22,647 nt of DNA from CAYONP01 sp964405335 (lineage in GTDB: Bacteria > Armatimonadota > UBA10988). Below, in pieces: positions 1 through 6,909 of the stretch. Below the pieces are notes generated by a model that saw nothing but the letters and a program-made list of their open reading frames with translations, was not told the origin of the DNA and ran no database searches. Every line of letters begins with the position of its first letter. Within the stretch, counting starts at the first letter, position 1. The position numbers and the translations under genes are program-made. The stretch lies in the NCBI GenBank assembly GCA_964405335.1, contig CAYONP010000090.1, positions 1 through 22,647 on the forward strand. The letters run 5' to 3'.

Positions 1-25
1 GTGCCGCCGACGAGCTGCTGGACAG

Positions 26-48
26 CACTGGCGGGCAAGCCGCCAGTG
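26..48. repeat. Palindromic intergenic repeat, 9-bp perfect stem
   Basis: CACTGGCGG (26-34) and CCGCCAGTG (40-48) form a perfect 9-bp stem around the loop GCAAG. No T-tract follows, so it is a poor intrinsic terminator for + strand transcription. Short GC-rich palindromes of the CACTGGC/GCCAGTG kind are dispersed, REP-like, in planctomycete-type genomes as I recall; membership of such a family cannot be tested from one copy. Frame 1 stays open across it to a TGA at 130-132, but the translation has no recognisable features. Confidence 0.5.
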
Positions 49-85
49 GCACCAAACGCCGATGTCAACGATAGCCTCATGCCAG

Positions 86-167
86 GGGGTCAGGTCCGGT
101 CTTCATGCTATCGGCTACAGAACCGGGCCTGACGGTAACCAACTGCATGAAGCCGAGACCTGACCCC
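86..167. repeat. Imperfect inverted repeat with 23-nt arms (possible REP/MITE-like element)
   Basis: The left arm 86-108 begins GGGGTCAGGTC and ends TTCATGC. The right arm 145-167, read on the opposite strand, begins and ends with the same 11 and 7 bases. The two differ only in the five central bases (CGGTC against TCGGC). The 36-nt interior (109-144) has no ORF. Outward-facing GGGGTCAGGTC ends resemble sequences I associate with REP-associated tyrosine transposase (RAYT) elements, an association from memory. It ends 4 nt before the -35 box of the rnc promoter, so it forms the upstream border of that promoter. Confidence 0.55.
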
Positions 168-171
168 ATGG

Positions 172-201
172 TTGACGGTGGCTCGGCCGGCTGGTTATCA
201 T
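172..201 (+). promoter_or_regulatory. Sigma70-type promoter of the rnc operon
   Basis: TTGACG (172-177) and TATCAT (196-201) are separated by 18 bp, with a G two bases before the -10 box. A start site 7 nt after the -10 would be A208, the first base of the rnc ATG. This predicts a leaderless mRNA and fits the absence of a Shine-Dalgarno sequence before 208. Confidence 0.6.
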
Positions 202-207
202 CTCGTC

Positions 208-975
208 ATGGGCGTTGAGCGGTCGATCGAGGAGGCTTTGCAGGCGGCGCGGGTGGCGATGTTCGCGGCGCTCGGTCTGGATCTGACCGATCCCGTTCTG
301 CGCGAGCAGGCGCTGTGTCATCCCTCCTACGCAATGGAGCAGGAGGCCGACCCGCTGACGGCGAACCAGCGGCTCGAGCTGCTCGGCGACGCGGTGATTC
401 AGTTGGCTGTTTCGGAGCACCTTTACCACCACCACCCGGAGTTCAGTGAGGGCGACTTGACGCGGGTCCGGTCGTTCGTGGTGCGGGGCACGGTGCTGGC
501 GGCGGTGGGCCGGCGGATCGGCCTGGGCTCGGCGGTGCGCCTCGGTCGCGGTGCCGAGGCGAGTGGCGGGCGTGAGCGGACCTCGATCCTGGCCTGCGGC
601 CTGGAGGCGGTGATCGGCGCGCTCTACCTCGAGCACGGGTGGGATGCGGTGCGTACCTGCCTGGTGCGGCTGCTCGCCCCGCAGCTCGAGGACGCCCTGG
701 CCAGCCGGCTGCGCAACTGGAAGGGTGAGTTGCAGGAGTTGACCCAGGCCGCCTCCGCGGGCACGCCGGAGTATTGGCTGGTCGACAGCACCGGGCCGTC
801 GCATGCGCCGCGGTTCACGGTCGAGGCGAGGCTCGGCGGTGAACTGCTGGCCAGCGGCGCGGGACGGTCGAAGAAGGCCGCCGAGCAGGTCGCCGCGCAG
901 GCCGCGCTGGAGCGCCTGACCGGCGCGGCAACTTCGGCTCTGGAGCCGTCTCTAAGCGAGGGGACAAGCCTGTGA
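208..975 (+). CDS. rnc: Ribonuclease III with altered catalytic residues
   Basis: Double-strand-specific endoribonuclease family, normally a cytoplasmic dimer for rRNA and mRNA processing; 255 aa, a usual length. The RNase III signature is N53-QRLELLGD-61. The second catalytic helix reads ILACGLEAVIGALYL, with E133 at the position of E. coli E117. The C-terminal dsRBD (about 178-245) runs from NWKGELQELTQ to GRSKKAAEQVAAQAAL. Two active-site positions are altered: Q54 stands where E. coli has E38, a substitution I believe is fairly common, and C130 stands where E. coli has the metal ligand D114, which is unusual. E57, D61 and E133 are kept. The ATG at 208 is preferred over a TTG at 172, because that TTG is part of the -35 box. 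The gene overlaps the next by 4 bp (GTGA). Family assignment is secure; activity is uncertain. Confidence 0.95.
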   Translation: MGVERSIEEALQAARVAMFAALGLDLTDPVLREQALCHPSYAMEQEADPLTANQRLELLGDAVIQLAVSEHLYHHHPEFSEGDLTRVRSFVVRGTVLAAVGRRIGLGSAVRLGRGAEASGGRERTSILACGLEAVIGALYLEHGWDAVRTCLVRLLAPQLEDALASRLRNWKGELQELTQAASAGTPEYWLVDSTGPSHAPRFTVEARLGGELLASGAGRSKKAAEQVAAQAALERLTGAATSALEPSLSEGTSL

Positions 976-1691
976 CGATCATCGACGCCCACACCCTGTT
1001 CGGCTTCTGGCCGCAGCGCAAGGCCGATATCTCCGCCGAGACGTTGGTTGGGCTCCTGAAGCACCACCAGGTCAGCGGTTGCGTCACCTTCTCGACCACC
1101 GGCATCTTCGCCGACTACCGCCAGGGCAACGATGAGACGCTCGAGCTGTCGGGCAAAGCGCGCGGGCTCTACCCGGTGGGCACCGTCGATCCGCGCCGGT
1201 TTGTCGGCACGCTCGAGGAGATTGATGAGCGGATGAAGCAGGGCGTGCGCCTGTGGCGGCTGTTTCCCGAATACCAGGGCTGGGATCTCGACATCCAGCC
1301 GGTGACCGCTATCCTGCACCGCCTGGCCGAGAAGGGCGCCTCGCTGATGATGGCCGCCGGCGCGGCCGGCCTGCCCTCGGCGATTGCCGCCCGCACCGCT
1401 GGGCTGAACATGAAGACGGTCCTGCTCGGCGTGACGGTGACCCAGCTCGGCGAGCTGATCTCGCTGCTCCGCGCGCACGACCATCTGCTGCTCGAGACCC
1501 GGCGGCTGACCGATCCGCAGGTGGTCGGCGCGCTGGTCGCCCAGTTCGGCGCCGACCGGCTGGTCTTCGGCAGCGCGGCGCCGCTGCAGTATGTTTCGAG
1601 CGCGCTGCTGCCGCTCCAGTCGGCGCAGATGACCGAGCGGCAACGCGAGCGGGTGATGAGCGGCAACATCTCCGCTCTGGCCAACGCGTAG
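972..1691 (+). CDS. Amidohydrolase-fold (amidohydrolase_2-like) protein lacking metal ligands
   Basis: 239 aa, no signal peptide, so probably cytoplasmic. The opening IIDAHTLFG and the closing pattern FGSAAP followed by MTERQRERVMSGN match the two ends of amidohydrolase_2 TIM barrels. In active members the start is DxHxH and the end is GSDxP. Here the second His is L9 and the Asp is A202. The internal His-bearing strands read LMMAAGAAG and VLLGVTVT, with no His. Only H7 of the usual set remains, so hydrolysis by the standard mechanism is unlikely. The GTG start lies inside the rnc stop (GTGA overlap), with GAGGGG at 958-963 as ribosome binding site. It is followed 9 nt later by a paralogue and shares the motif D[YF]RxGN.E with it. 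Fold confidence is good; the function is unknown, and a binding or structural role is possible. Confidence 0.8.
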   Translation: MTIIDAHTLFGFWPQRKADISAETLVGLLKHHQVSGCVTFSTTGIFADYRQGNDETLELSGKARGLYPVGTVDPRRFVGTLEEIDERMKQGVRLWRLFPEYQGWDLDIQPVTAILHRLAEKGASLMMAAGAAGLPSAIAARTAGLNMKTVLLGVTVTQLGELISLLRAHDHLLLETRRLTDPQVVGALVAQFGADRLVFGSAAPLQYVSSALLPLQSAQMTERQRERVMSGNISALANA

Positions 1692-1700
1692 GGAAGAGCC

Positions 1701-2504
1701 ATGCCGAGCATCGACTGCCACGCCTTCTTCGGCCCGACGCCCGAGACCGTGCGCGAGGGCACGCTCGGCGAACTCGAGCGCGTGCTCGGCGACGCGCAGG
1801 TCGGCGCGGCACTGCTGGCCAGCGCCCGCGCGGTGCATGGCGACTTTCGTCGCGGCAACGCCGAGCTGCAGGAGGCGATTGCCGACCGCCAGAACCTGTT
1901 TGCCTATGTGACGGTCAATGCGCACTATCCCGAGGAGTCGGTCGAGGAGTGCCGCGTGCGCTTCCAGTCCGACCGTTTCCGTGGACTGAAGCTCCCGCGC
2001 GAGTCGGCCGGGCCGCGGATCGACTCGGAAGGTTTCCGCGCGATTCTCCACGCGGCGCGGCGGTTCGGCCGGCCGATCTTCTGTGACACCCGCGACGAGA
2101 GCGACGTGCGCGACGTGGTTGGGCTGGCGCAGGAGTACCACACGCTCAAGTTCATCCTCGGCGGCATGGCCGAGGAGGACTGGGAGACGGCCGTCCTGGC
2201 CTGCGAAGAGGTGCTCAACACGGTGCTCGAGCTGGGCAGCCTGGTGGCCGACCGCGACAAAGTCGGCGAGGCGGTCGCCTCGGTCACCTGCCGGCGGGTC
2301 ATCCTGGGCAGCCACTTCCCGCGACTGCACCCGATGTATGTGGTCGGCATGGTTCGCGACGCGGCAATCAGCGACTCGGACCGCGAGCGGATCTTCTACC
2401 GCAACGCGATCGAGCTGTTCGAGCTGCGTGGGCTGTCGAACGAGGGGCTGAAGGCGATCCGGCGGCCGGAACCCGAGTCGGTCGAGGAGGAGGCGGCGGA
2501 GTAG
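1701..2504 (+). CDS. Second degenerate amidohydrolase-fold protein (tandem paralogue)
   Basis: 267 aa, cytoplasmic by lack of a signal. It starts IDCHAFFG, so the HxH motif is H7-A-F9. The strand usually reading (L/V)HTG is PIFCDTRD. The strand usually reading ILGHLG is FILGGMAEEDW, and the GSDxP loop is GSHFP with H205 for the Asp. The tail DSDRERIFYRNAIELF is the usual end of the family. As in its neighbour, almost all metal ligands are replaced, but by different residues, so the two lost them in different ways. The start ATG at 1701 follows GGGAAG (1691-1696), which overlaps the previous stop. The last 20 residues are Glu-rich and look disordered. An obligate hetero-complex of the two barrels is one possible reading; no substrate can be inferred. 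Confidence 0.82.
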   Translation: MPSIDCHAFFGPTPETVREGTLGELERVLGDAQVGAALLASARAVHGDFRRGNAELQEAIADRQNLFAYVTVNAHYPEESVEECRVRFQSDRFRGLKLPRESAGPRIDSEGFRAILHAARRFGRPIFCDTRDESDVRDVVGLAQEYHTLKFILGGMAEEDWETAVLACEEVLNTVLELGSLVADRDKVGEAVASVTCRRVILGSHFPRLHPMYVVGMVRDAAISDSDRERIFYRNAIELFELRGLSNEGLKAIRRPEPESVEEEAAE

Positions 2505-2598
2505 CGCGCCGCAAGGTCGCCTGGCGGCGGCCGATTGGGGTTGTGGTCGGCGGGCTCGCCCCGCGCGTGGTGAGTGTCTGTATCGAGCCGGATGGCGC

Positions 2599-2651
2599 CA
2601 CGGGTTGAAACCCGTGTCTGCCGGGACGAAACCCGCCCTGCGGGCGGGTTT
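2599..2651. repeat. Two adjacent palindromes in the intergenic region (repeat or terminator)
   Basis: CACGGGTT (2599-2606) pairs with AACCCGTG (2609-2616). AAACCCGCCC (2629-2638) pairs with GGGCGGGTTT (2642-2651) around a TGC loop, a perfect 10-bp stem. They lie 95-150 nt after the amidohydrolase stop and could end that transcript in either direction. They also look like dispersed palindromic repeats, since both contain the core GGGTT/AACCC. The rest of the 306-nt gap 2505-2810 shows no convincing ORF; its only other clear feature is the promoter at 2732-2761. Confidence 0.55.
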
Positions 2652-2731
2652 GGTGCGGTCAGATCCGTAGCTCGGGGCGGGTCAACGGCGGGGCCGAGGG
2701 TCGTGCCGCGCGGGCGCGTTGTGACGTGGGT

Positions 2732-2761
2732 TTGACAAGGCCGCGGCGAGTTTGCTAGACT
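2732..2761 (+). promoter_or_regulatory. Strong sigma70-type promoter for the LysM/stalk gene
   Basis: Perfect -35 TTGACA (2732-2737), 18-bp spacer, -10 TAGACT (2756-2761) preceded by TGC, an extended -10. The predicted start near 2768 gives a leader of about 43 nt carrying GGGGAGG (2795-2801), 9 nt before the ATG at 2811. Confidence 0.8.
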
Positions 2762-2810
2762 GACCAGCGCGAGGCTGTCGGAAACTCGAACGCTGGGGAG
2801 GATCCGAGCC

Positions 2811-4610
2811 ATGAGAACGGGATTCGTTGTCCGCACGGCGCTCCTGGCCGTCTGCGTGAGCGGCGCCTGGGCCGGCGAGTTGCCCGTGGTGCAACTGCCG
2901 ACGCTCGAGCAGGGCACCATGGTGCGCGGCTCGCAACTGGTCGACATCGTCTGGAAACCGGCCGACGACGGCACGCCGGTGACCGGCGTCGAGCTGTTCA
3001 TCGACGATCAACGCGTCGCCGCGTTCGACGTCCAGCCGAACCAGCGCAACGCCATGTTCCCCTGGGACACCGGCGCCGTGCGCGACGGCCGGCGTGAACT
3101 GGTGGTCCGGGTCGAGGACGCGAAACACCGCACGCGCGAGTACCGCACGCACGTCTTTGTGCGGAACCAGGGACAGCCGCAGCCGGGACGCGGCAGCACC
3201 TGGATCGAGGTGATCGACCTCGACGCGCAGCCCGACACGGTGATCACCCAGCGGGCGATGGTCCGCGTCCACATCGACGAGCGGGTCGGCGCCAAATACG
3301 TGCTGATCTACCTCAACGATACGTTCCTCTGGTTCGGCAACCGCTCGACCTTCGAGTACAAATTCGATCCGGCCGGCCGACGCGACCGCGACGGGCGTTA
3401 CTTCCTCCGCGCGCGGGTGATCCACCCCGACGGCAGCGAGTCGTATCCGGAGCCGGTCGAGCTGATCGTCAACGTCGGCGGCAGCTACACCGGCGTCATG
3501 CCGCCGGCCGGCGGCGCGGCGGTGCCACCGGGCGAGACGGCGCTGCGGCCGAGTGACGTCGTTCGCCCGCCGACGGCGCCGGGCAGCCTGGCCGAGGCCT
3601 CGGGCCGACCGGCCGGCGTGCCGGCCGAGTCATCGCCGTCGGCGATTGGCGGGCCGACCCGACCGGTGCTGCCGCCGGCCGACCTGCCGACCGCGCCGGC
3701 GGCCCAGCCGGGCGGCGCGCCGGTCGATCTGCCACAGCACACGCCGGTCGATGCCGATCGGCCGCGGACGCTGGGCCCCGTGCCGTCACCGGGCCAGGTC
3801 ACCACGCCGGTGGTGGCGCCCGAACGGCCGACCGCGCCGCCGACCGCGCCGCCGACCGCGCCAGGCGAGGCAACCACCGCCGCCGGACCGACGAGCGAGG
3901 GCAGCCTGGCGGCCAGTGGTGGTTCGAGTGCTTCGGGCGGTCTGCTGACCTCTCGCCCGCCGACGCAGCCGACGCCTCCGCCGCTGGTTCGCCTGCCCGG
4001 CGAGGCGCGGCCGACGCTGCCCAGCCAGCCGGTTCGCCCGGCGCCGCCGGTGGCCGCGCCGCGGCCGACCACGCCGGTGGTGCCGGCGGTGCAGGGCATG
4101 CCGGCGGGGCGCACGCATGTGGTGCAACGCGGTGAGACGCTCTACTCCATCGCGCGGCGGCATCAGGTCAGCGTGCGCGAGGTGGCGCGGCTGAACAACC
4201 TGCGCGACCCGAACCTGATCCTGCCGGGCACGACGCTGACCCTGCCCGGCGCGCAAGGCCGGCTGGTGGTTAACGGCCGCACCGTGCTCACCGACGTGCC
4301 GCCGCTCGAGGTCCGGCAGGGCGTGCCGATGACCGCGATCCGGTACGTGGTCGAGGGCTTGGGCGGGACGGTCAAGTGGGACAACCCGTTCAAGTCGGTC
4401 ACCGCGACGACGGTCGATCGGGGCGTGATCCGGATCACCATCGGCAGTGCCACGGCGCAGGTCAACGACGAGACCGTGCTGATGGACCTGGCGGCCTATC
4501 TGCACGGCGGCCGGACGATGGTGCCGACGCGGTTTGTCCGTGACGCGCTGGATGTCTCGGTCGACCTGTCGCCCGAGTCGGGTGACATCGACATCCGCGC
4601 CAATCGGTAA
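2811..4610 (+). CDS. Exported Ig-like / LysM / copper-amine-oxidase-N-like stalk protein
   Basis: 599 aa. A signal peptide (1-21) ends in GAWA. Two Ig-like beta domains follow (about 25-125, with VELFIDDQRVA and WDTGAVRDGRREL; about 132-226, with YVLIYLNDTFLWFG and DRDGRYFLRARV). Next is a Pro/Ala/Thr-rich linker of about 200 residues (228-430) with PTAP repeats. A LysM domain (about 436-479) has HVVQRGETLYSIARRHQVS and LNNL. The C-terminal domain (about 484-596) matches copper amine oxidase N-terminal domains, with VNGR, GTVKWD and MVPTRFVRDAL. LysM binds peptidoglycan or other GlcNAc polymers, so an envelope or wall-anchored location is likely, with the Ig pair spaced away by the linker. 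No enzymatic domain is present. It is a single-gene unit, flanked by a strong promoter and a strong terminator. Domain calls are solid; the partner is unknown. Confidence 0.9.
   Translation: MRTGFVVRTALLAVCVSGAWAGELPVVQLPTLEQGTMVRGSQLVDIVWKPADDGTPVTGVELFIDDQRVAAFDVQPNQRNAMFPWDTGAVRDGRRELVVRVEDAKHRTREYRTHVFVRNQGQPQPGRGSTWIEVIDLDAQPDTVITQRAMVRVHIDERVGAKYVLIYLNDTFLWFGNRSTFEYKFDPAGRRDRDGRYFLRARVIHPDGSESYPEPVELIVNVGGSYTGVMPPAGGAAVPPGETALRPSDVVRPPTAPGSLAEASGRPAGVPAESSPSAIGGPTRPVLPPADLPTAPAAQPGGAPVDLPQHTPVDADRPRTLGPVPSPGQVTTPVVAPERPTAPPTAPPTAPGEATTAAGPTSEGSLAASGGSSASGGLLTSRPPTQPTPPPLVRLPGEARPTLPSQPVRPAPPVAAPRPTTPVVPAVQGMPAGRTHVVQRGETLYSIARRHQVSVREVARLNNLRDPNLILPGTTLTLPGAQGRLVVNGRTVLTDVPPLEVRQGVPMTAIRYVVEGLGGTVKWDNPFKSVTATTVDRGVIRITIGSATAQVNDETVLMDLAAYLHGGRTMVPTRFVRDALDVSVDLSPESGDIDIRANR
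3828..3863 (+). repeat. 12-bp x3 tandem repeat inside the Pro/Ala linker
   Basis: Three in-frame copies of a 12-bp unit encode PTAP PTAP PTAP (residues 340-351). The third copy differs only in its last base. It can change linker length by slippage without breaking the frame. Confidence 0.75.
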
Positions 4611-4614
4611 GCTC

Positions 4615-4659
4615 GCACGAACCGCCCGGGTCGGCGACCCGGGCGGTTCGTGCTTTAAT
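4615..4659 (+). terminator. Strong intrinsic terminator after the LysM/stalk gene
   Basis: GCACGAACCGCCCGGGT (4615-4631) pairs perfectly with ACCCGGGCGGTTCGTGC (4637-4653), a 17-bp stem with loop CGGCG, followed by TTTAAT. It starts 4 nt after the stop codon. Confidence 0.85.
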
Positions 4660-4681
4660 GCCACCGGCGCAAACTCGCTGC

Positions 4682-4714
4682 GACCGAACGCGGTCGGCGC
4701 GGTCTAAGACCGCG
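4682..4714 (+). other. Paired small hairpins upstream of the propeller gene
   Basis: GACCG (4682-4686) pairs with CGGTC (4691-4695), and CGCGGTCT (4698-4705) with AGACCGCG (4707-4714). All four arms share a GACCG/CGGTC core, so alternative pairings are possible. They lie in the gap between the terminator at 4659 and the start at 4762, where I see no convincing promoter. They could be an operator or leader structure, or chance in GC-rich DNA. Confidence 0.3.
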
Positions 4715-4761
4715 GGCGATCGCGCGCGGCGGGCCGTGCGTGCGCCGGGCAGGATGTCCAG

Positions 4762-6789
4762 ATGCGAGGACGCGCGCGCAGCGTCGGTCTGGTGGCGCTG
4801 CTCGTCACCATGGGTACCCGGCCGGTCGCCGCCCAGGGGCGGTGGCGGACCTTCACGCACGGTGCCGAGACCTACTGCCTCGCCGCCAGCGGCGACCGGC
4901 AGGCGGTCTGGGCGGGCACCAGCGGCGGCATCCGCATTCTCGAACTCGGCGGCGGCGCCGTGCGCGTGCGCGAGATGGGTCCGGCCGAGGGGCTGCCCGG
5001 CCGCGGCATCACCGCCCTCTGCTTGGTCGACGATGGGCTCTGGGTCGGCACCGCCGGTGGGCGGGCCGAACGGCTCGACCTGGTGACCAACGAGTGGCGC
5101 CCGACGGTCGGCCTGCCCGCGGCCGAGGTCACCGCCATCGTGCACGACGGCCGCGATGTCTGGGCGGCCACGCGCGCCGGTGTCGCGCGCTACAACGGTC
5201 TCAAGCAGGAGTGGGAGCTGTGGGACGAGCGCGACGGCCTGCGCTCGGCCATCATCAACGCGCTGGCGGTCGATGACGAAGGGCTCTGGGCGGCGACCGA
5301 CCGCGGGCTGATGCGCTACCGCCACCGCACGCTCGGCTGGGAAGATGTGCGCGGACCCGATGAACGGCTGGCCGGCCGGATCGACGACCTCTGCCTCAGT
5401 GGCGACACGCTGTGGGTGGCCAGCCCGGCCGAGGGTCTGTCGCGGATCAGCCTGGCCGACCTGCAACTGGTCAGCTATGACCTCGAGACCGACTACGGCG
5501 TCGAGCGGGTCGACCGCGTGCTCGTCGCGCCCGACGGGGATCTCTACGTCGCTTGCGACAGGGGGCTGGTCATCGCGCCGGGCGAGGGCGACCTCGGGCC
5601 GTGGCGGCTGGTCGAGCGCGAGGGCGGCTGGCAGGCCCGCGACCTGACTTTCGCCGCCGGCGCCCTGTGGGCCGCCACCAGCGCCCAGGGGGTGTGGCAA
5701 TACGCACCGCAGACCGGCGAGTGGTCGCAGTATGCGCCGCCGGCCGACCTGCCGGGCAGCGCGCTGACCACCCTTGCCGCGCAGGCCGACCGCGGCTGGT
5801 GCGGCTTTGCCGCCGACGGCCTGGCGGTCTATGATGCCACCCGTGACGTGTGGGAGCAGCTCACGCCGGCCGCCGGCCTGCCGCGCCGGGCGCGCGCCGT
5901 GGCGGCCAGCGGCAACCGGGTCTATCTCGCCGCGGCCGACGGCATCGCGGTCTACGACCAGCGGTTCGCCACCTGGACCGCCTACCGGACGGACGACCAT
6001 CCGGAGCTGGAAGGTGATGAGTGGACCAGCGTGACGGTCATCGGCGACCAGGTCTTCTTTGCCGGGGCCGGTCGCGTGGCGCTGTTCACGCTCGACATGC
6101 AGCACCTCCACACCTATCTGCTGGACCACGCCGAGGCCGGCCGCGGCGGCCGCCTGCCGCGCCTCTATGCCGACGACGCGACGGGCAACGTCTGGCTGGT
6201 CACGCCGCTGATGGCCTGGCTTTACCAGGTGCGGCAGGACCGCTGGGGTCAGCTCGGGCCCGAGTTTTTCCGTCCGCTCGACGAGGCGAGCTGGCAGCGG
6301 GCCGATCCGCTGATCCGCGACATCGCCGCCGATGGCGGCTCGGTCTGGTTCGTGGCCCAGGACCGGGTGGTGCAGTACGACCGCCAACTGGCGCGCGACG
6401 TGCATTGGGACCAGACCGTTCACCCCTCGCTGGCCGATCCGCGGCTGGTCGCCACCGACCAGTTCTCGGTCTGGTTTGCCACCGGCACGGGCCTCTGCCG
6501 CTACGACCGGCGCGACGAGCGATGCGAGCTGTTTGCCTGGCCCGAAGGTCTGGCCGGCCAACCGGCGGCGCTGGCGGTCGATCCGATCGAGCCCTACATC
6601 TGGGTCGCCAGCGAGCGGGCGTGTGGCCGTCTGGTGCTCGGCCGCGAAAAGCCTGAGTGGCAGGTCTTCTCGGCCCGGACGGGAATCGTCGACGGCGTGA
6701 ACGCCATCGTGCCGACACGCGATGTGGTCTGGTTCGCCGCGCCGGGCGGGCTGACCGTCTACCGCCGCGAGCTGCGCCCGGAGGGCTGA
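4762..6789 (+). CDS. Exported multi-blade beta-propeller protein (Reg_prop-like repeats)
   Basis: 675 aa. A signal peptide ends PVAA before QGRWRTF (about residue 25). The rest is a series of roughly 40-45-residue repeats with the pattern [VL]W.(G/A)(T/A)..G..R(Y/L). Examples are VWAGTSGGIRI (W50), LWVGTAGG (W94), VWAATRAGVARY (W134), LWAATDRGLMRY (W176) and LWVASPAEGLSRI (W218). Later ones include VWFATGTGLCRY, and the last is VWFAAPGGLTVY. I count about 15 blades, enough for two propellers of seven or eight blades. This repeat is best known from periplasmic sensor halves of hybrid two-component systems, but no membrane segment, kinase or regulator domain follows, so the protein is a free secreted propeller. 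The start follows AGGA (4751-4754). Ligand unknown. The next gene begins 120 nt downstream with no terminator between, so co-transcription is plausible. Confidence 0.88.
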   Translation: MRGRARSVGLVALLVTMGTRPVAAQGRWRTFTHGAETYCLAASGDRQAVWAGTSGGIRILELGGGAVRVREMGPAEGLPGRGITALCLVDDGLWVGTAGGRAERLDLVTNEWRPTVGLPAAEVTAIVHDGRDVWAATRAGVARYNGLKQEWELWDERDGLRSAIINALAVDDEGLWAATDRGLMRYRHRTLGWEDVRGPDERLAGRIDDLCLSGDTLWVASPAEGLSRISLADLQLVSYDLETDYGVERVDRVLVAPDGDLYVACDRGLVIAPGEGDLGPWRLVEREGGWQARDLTFAAGALWAATSAQGVWQYAPQTGEWSQYAPPADLPGSALTTLAAQADRGWCGFAADGLAVYDATRDVWEQLTPAAGLPRRARAVAASGNRVYLAAADGIAVYDQRFATWTAYRTDDHPELEGDEWTSVTVIGDQVFFAGAGRVALFTLDMQHLHTYLLDHAEAGRGGRLPRLYADDATGNVWLVTPLMAWLYQVRQDRWGQLGPEFFRPLDEASWQRADPLIRDIAADGGSVWFVAQDRVVQYDRQLARDVHWDQTVHPSLADPRLVATDQFSVWFATGTGLCRYDRRDERCELFAWPEGLAGQPAALAVDPIEPYIWVASERACGRLVLGREKPEWQVFSARTGIVDGVNAIVPTRDVVWFAAPGGLTVYRRELRPEG

Positions 6790-6909
6790 CCGGCCGGCTA
6801 TGAAAACGGTCGTCTTCGCCGATTGTCACAGACAGAGAGCGCGAACCGGCCGCAGCGGGTCGGCTCGGGGACGTGTCGACGGCCGCGCGAAGGCCGTAGC
6901 GAGGCAGTG

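Noticed and set aside
1..132. Open frame 1 from the window edge to a TGA, as a C-terminal gene fragment
   Set aside because: It reads straight through both palindromic repeats, has no recognisable motif, and its composition is that of translated repeat DNA.
624..2330. Long minus-strand open frame (568 codons)
   Set aside because: It lies antisense to rnc and both amidohydrolase-fold genes, is Arg/Gly/His-rich, and shows no domain. It is a GC-rich shadow frame.
4654..4659. TTTAAT as a -10 box for the propeller gene
   Set aside because: It is the T-rich tail of the preceding terminator and no -35 lies at the right distance.
4462..6561. Minus-strand open frame of 699 codons
   Set aside because: It lies antisense to the propeller gene and crosses the terminator region. 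The low-complexity translation is a shadow of strong codon bias.
6823..6909. N-terminal extension of the CsgG-like protein from a TTG
   Set aside because: It would bury the signal peptide behind 29 Arg/Ser-rich residues. The ATG at 6910 has a GAGG ribosome binding site.
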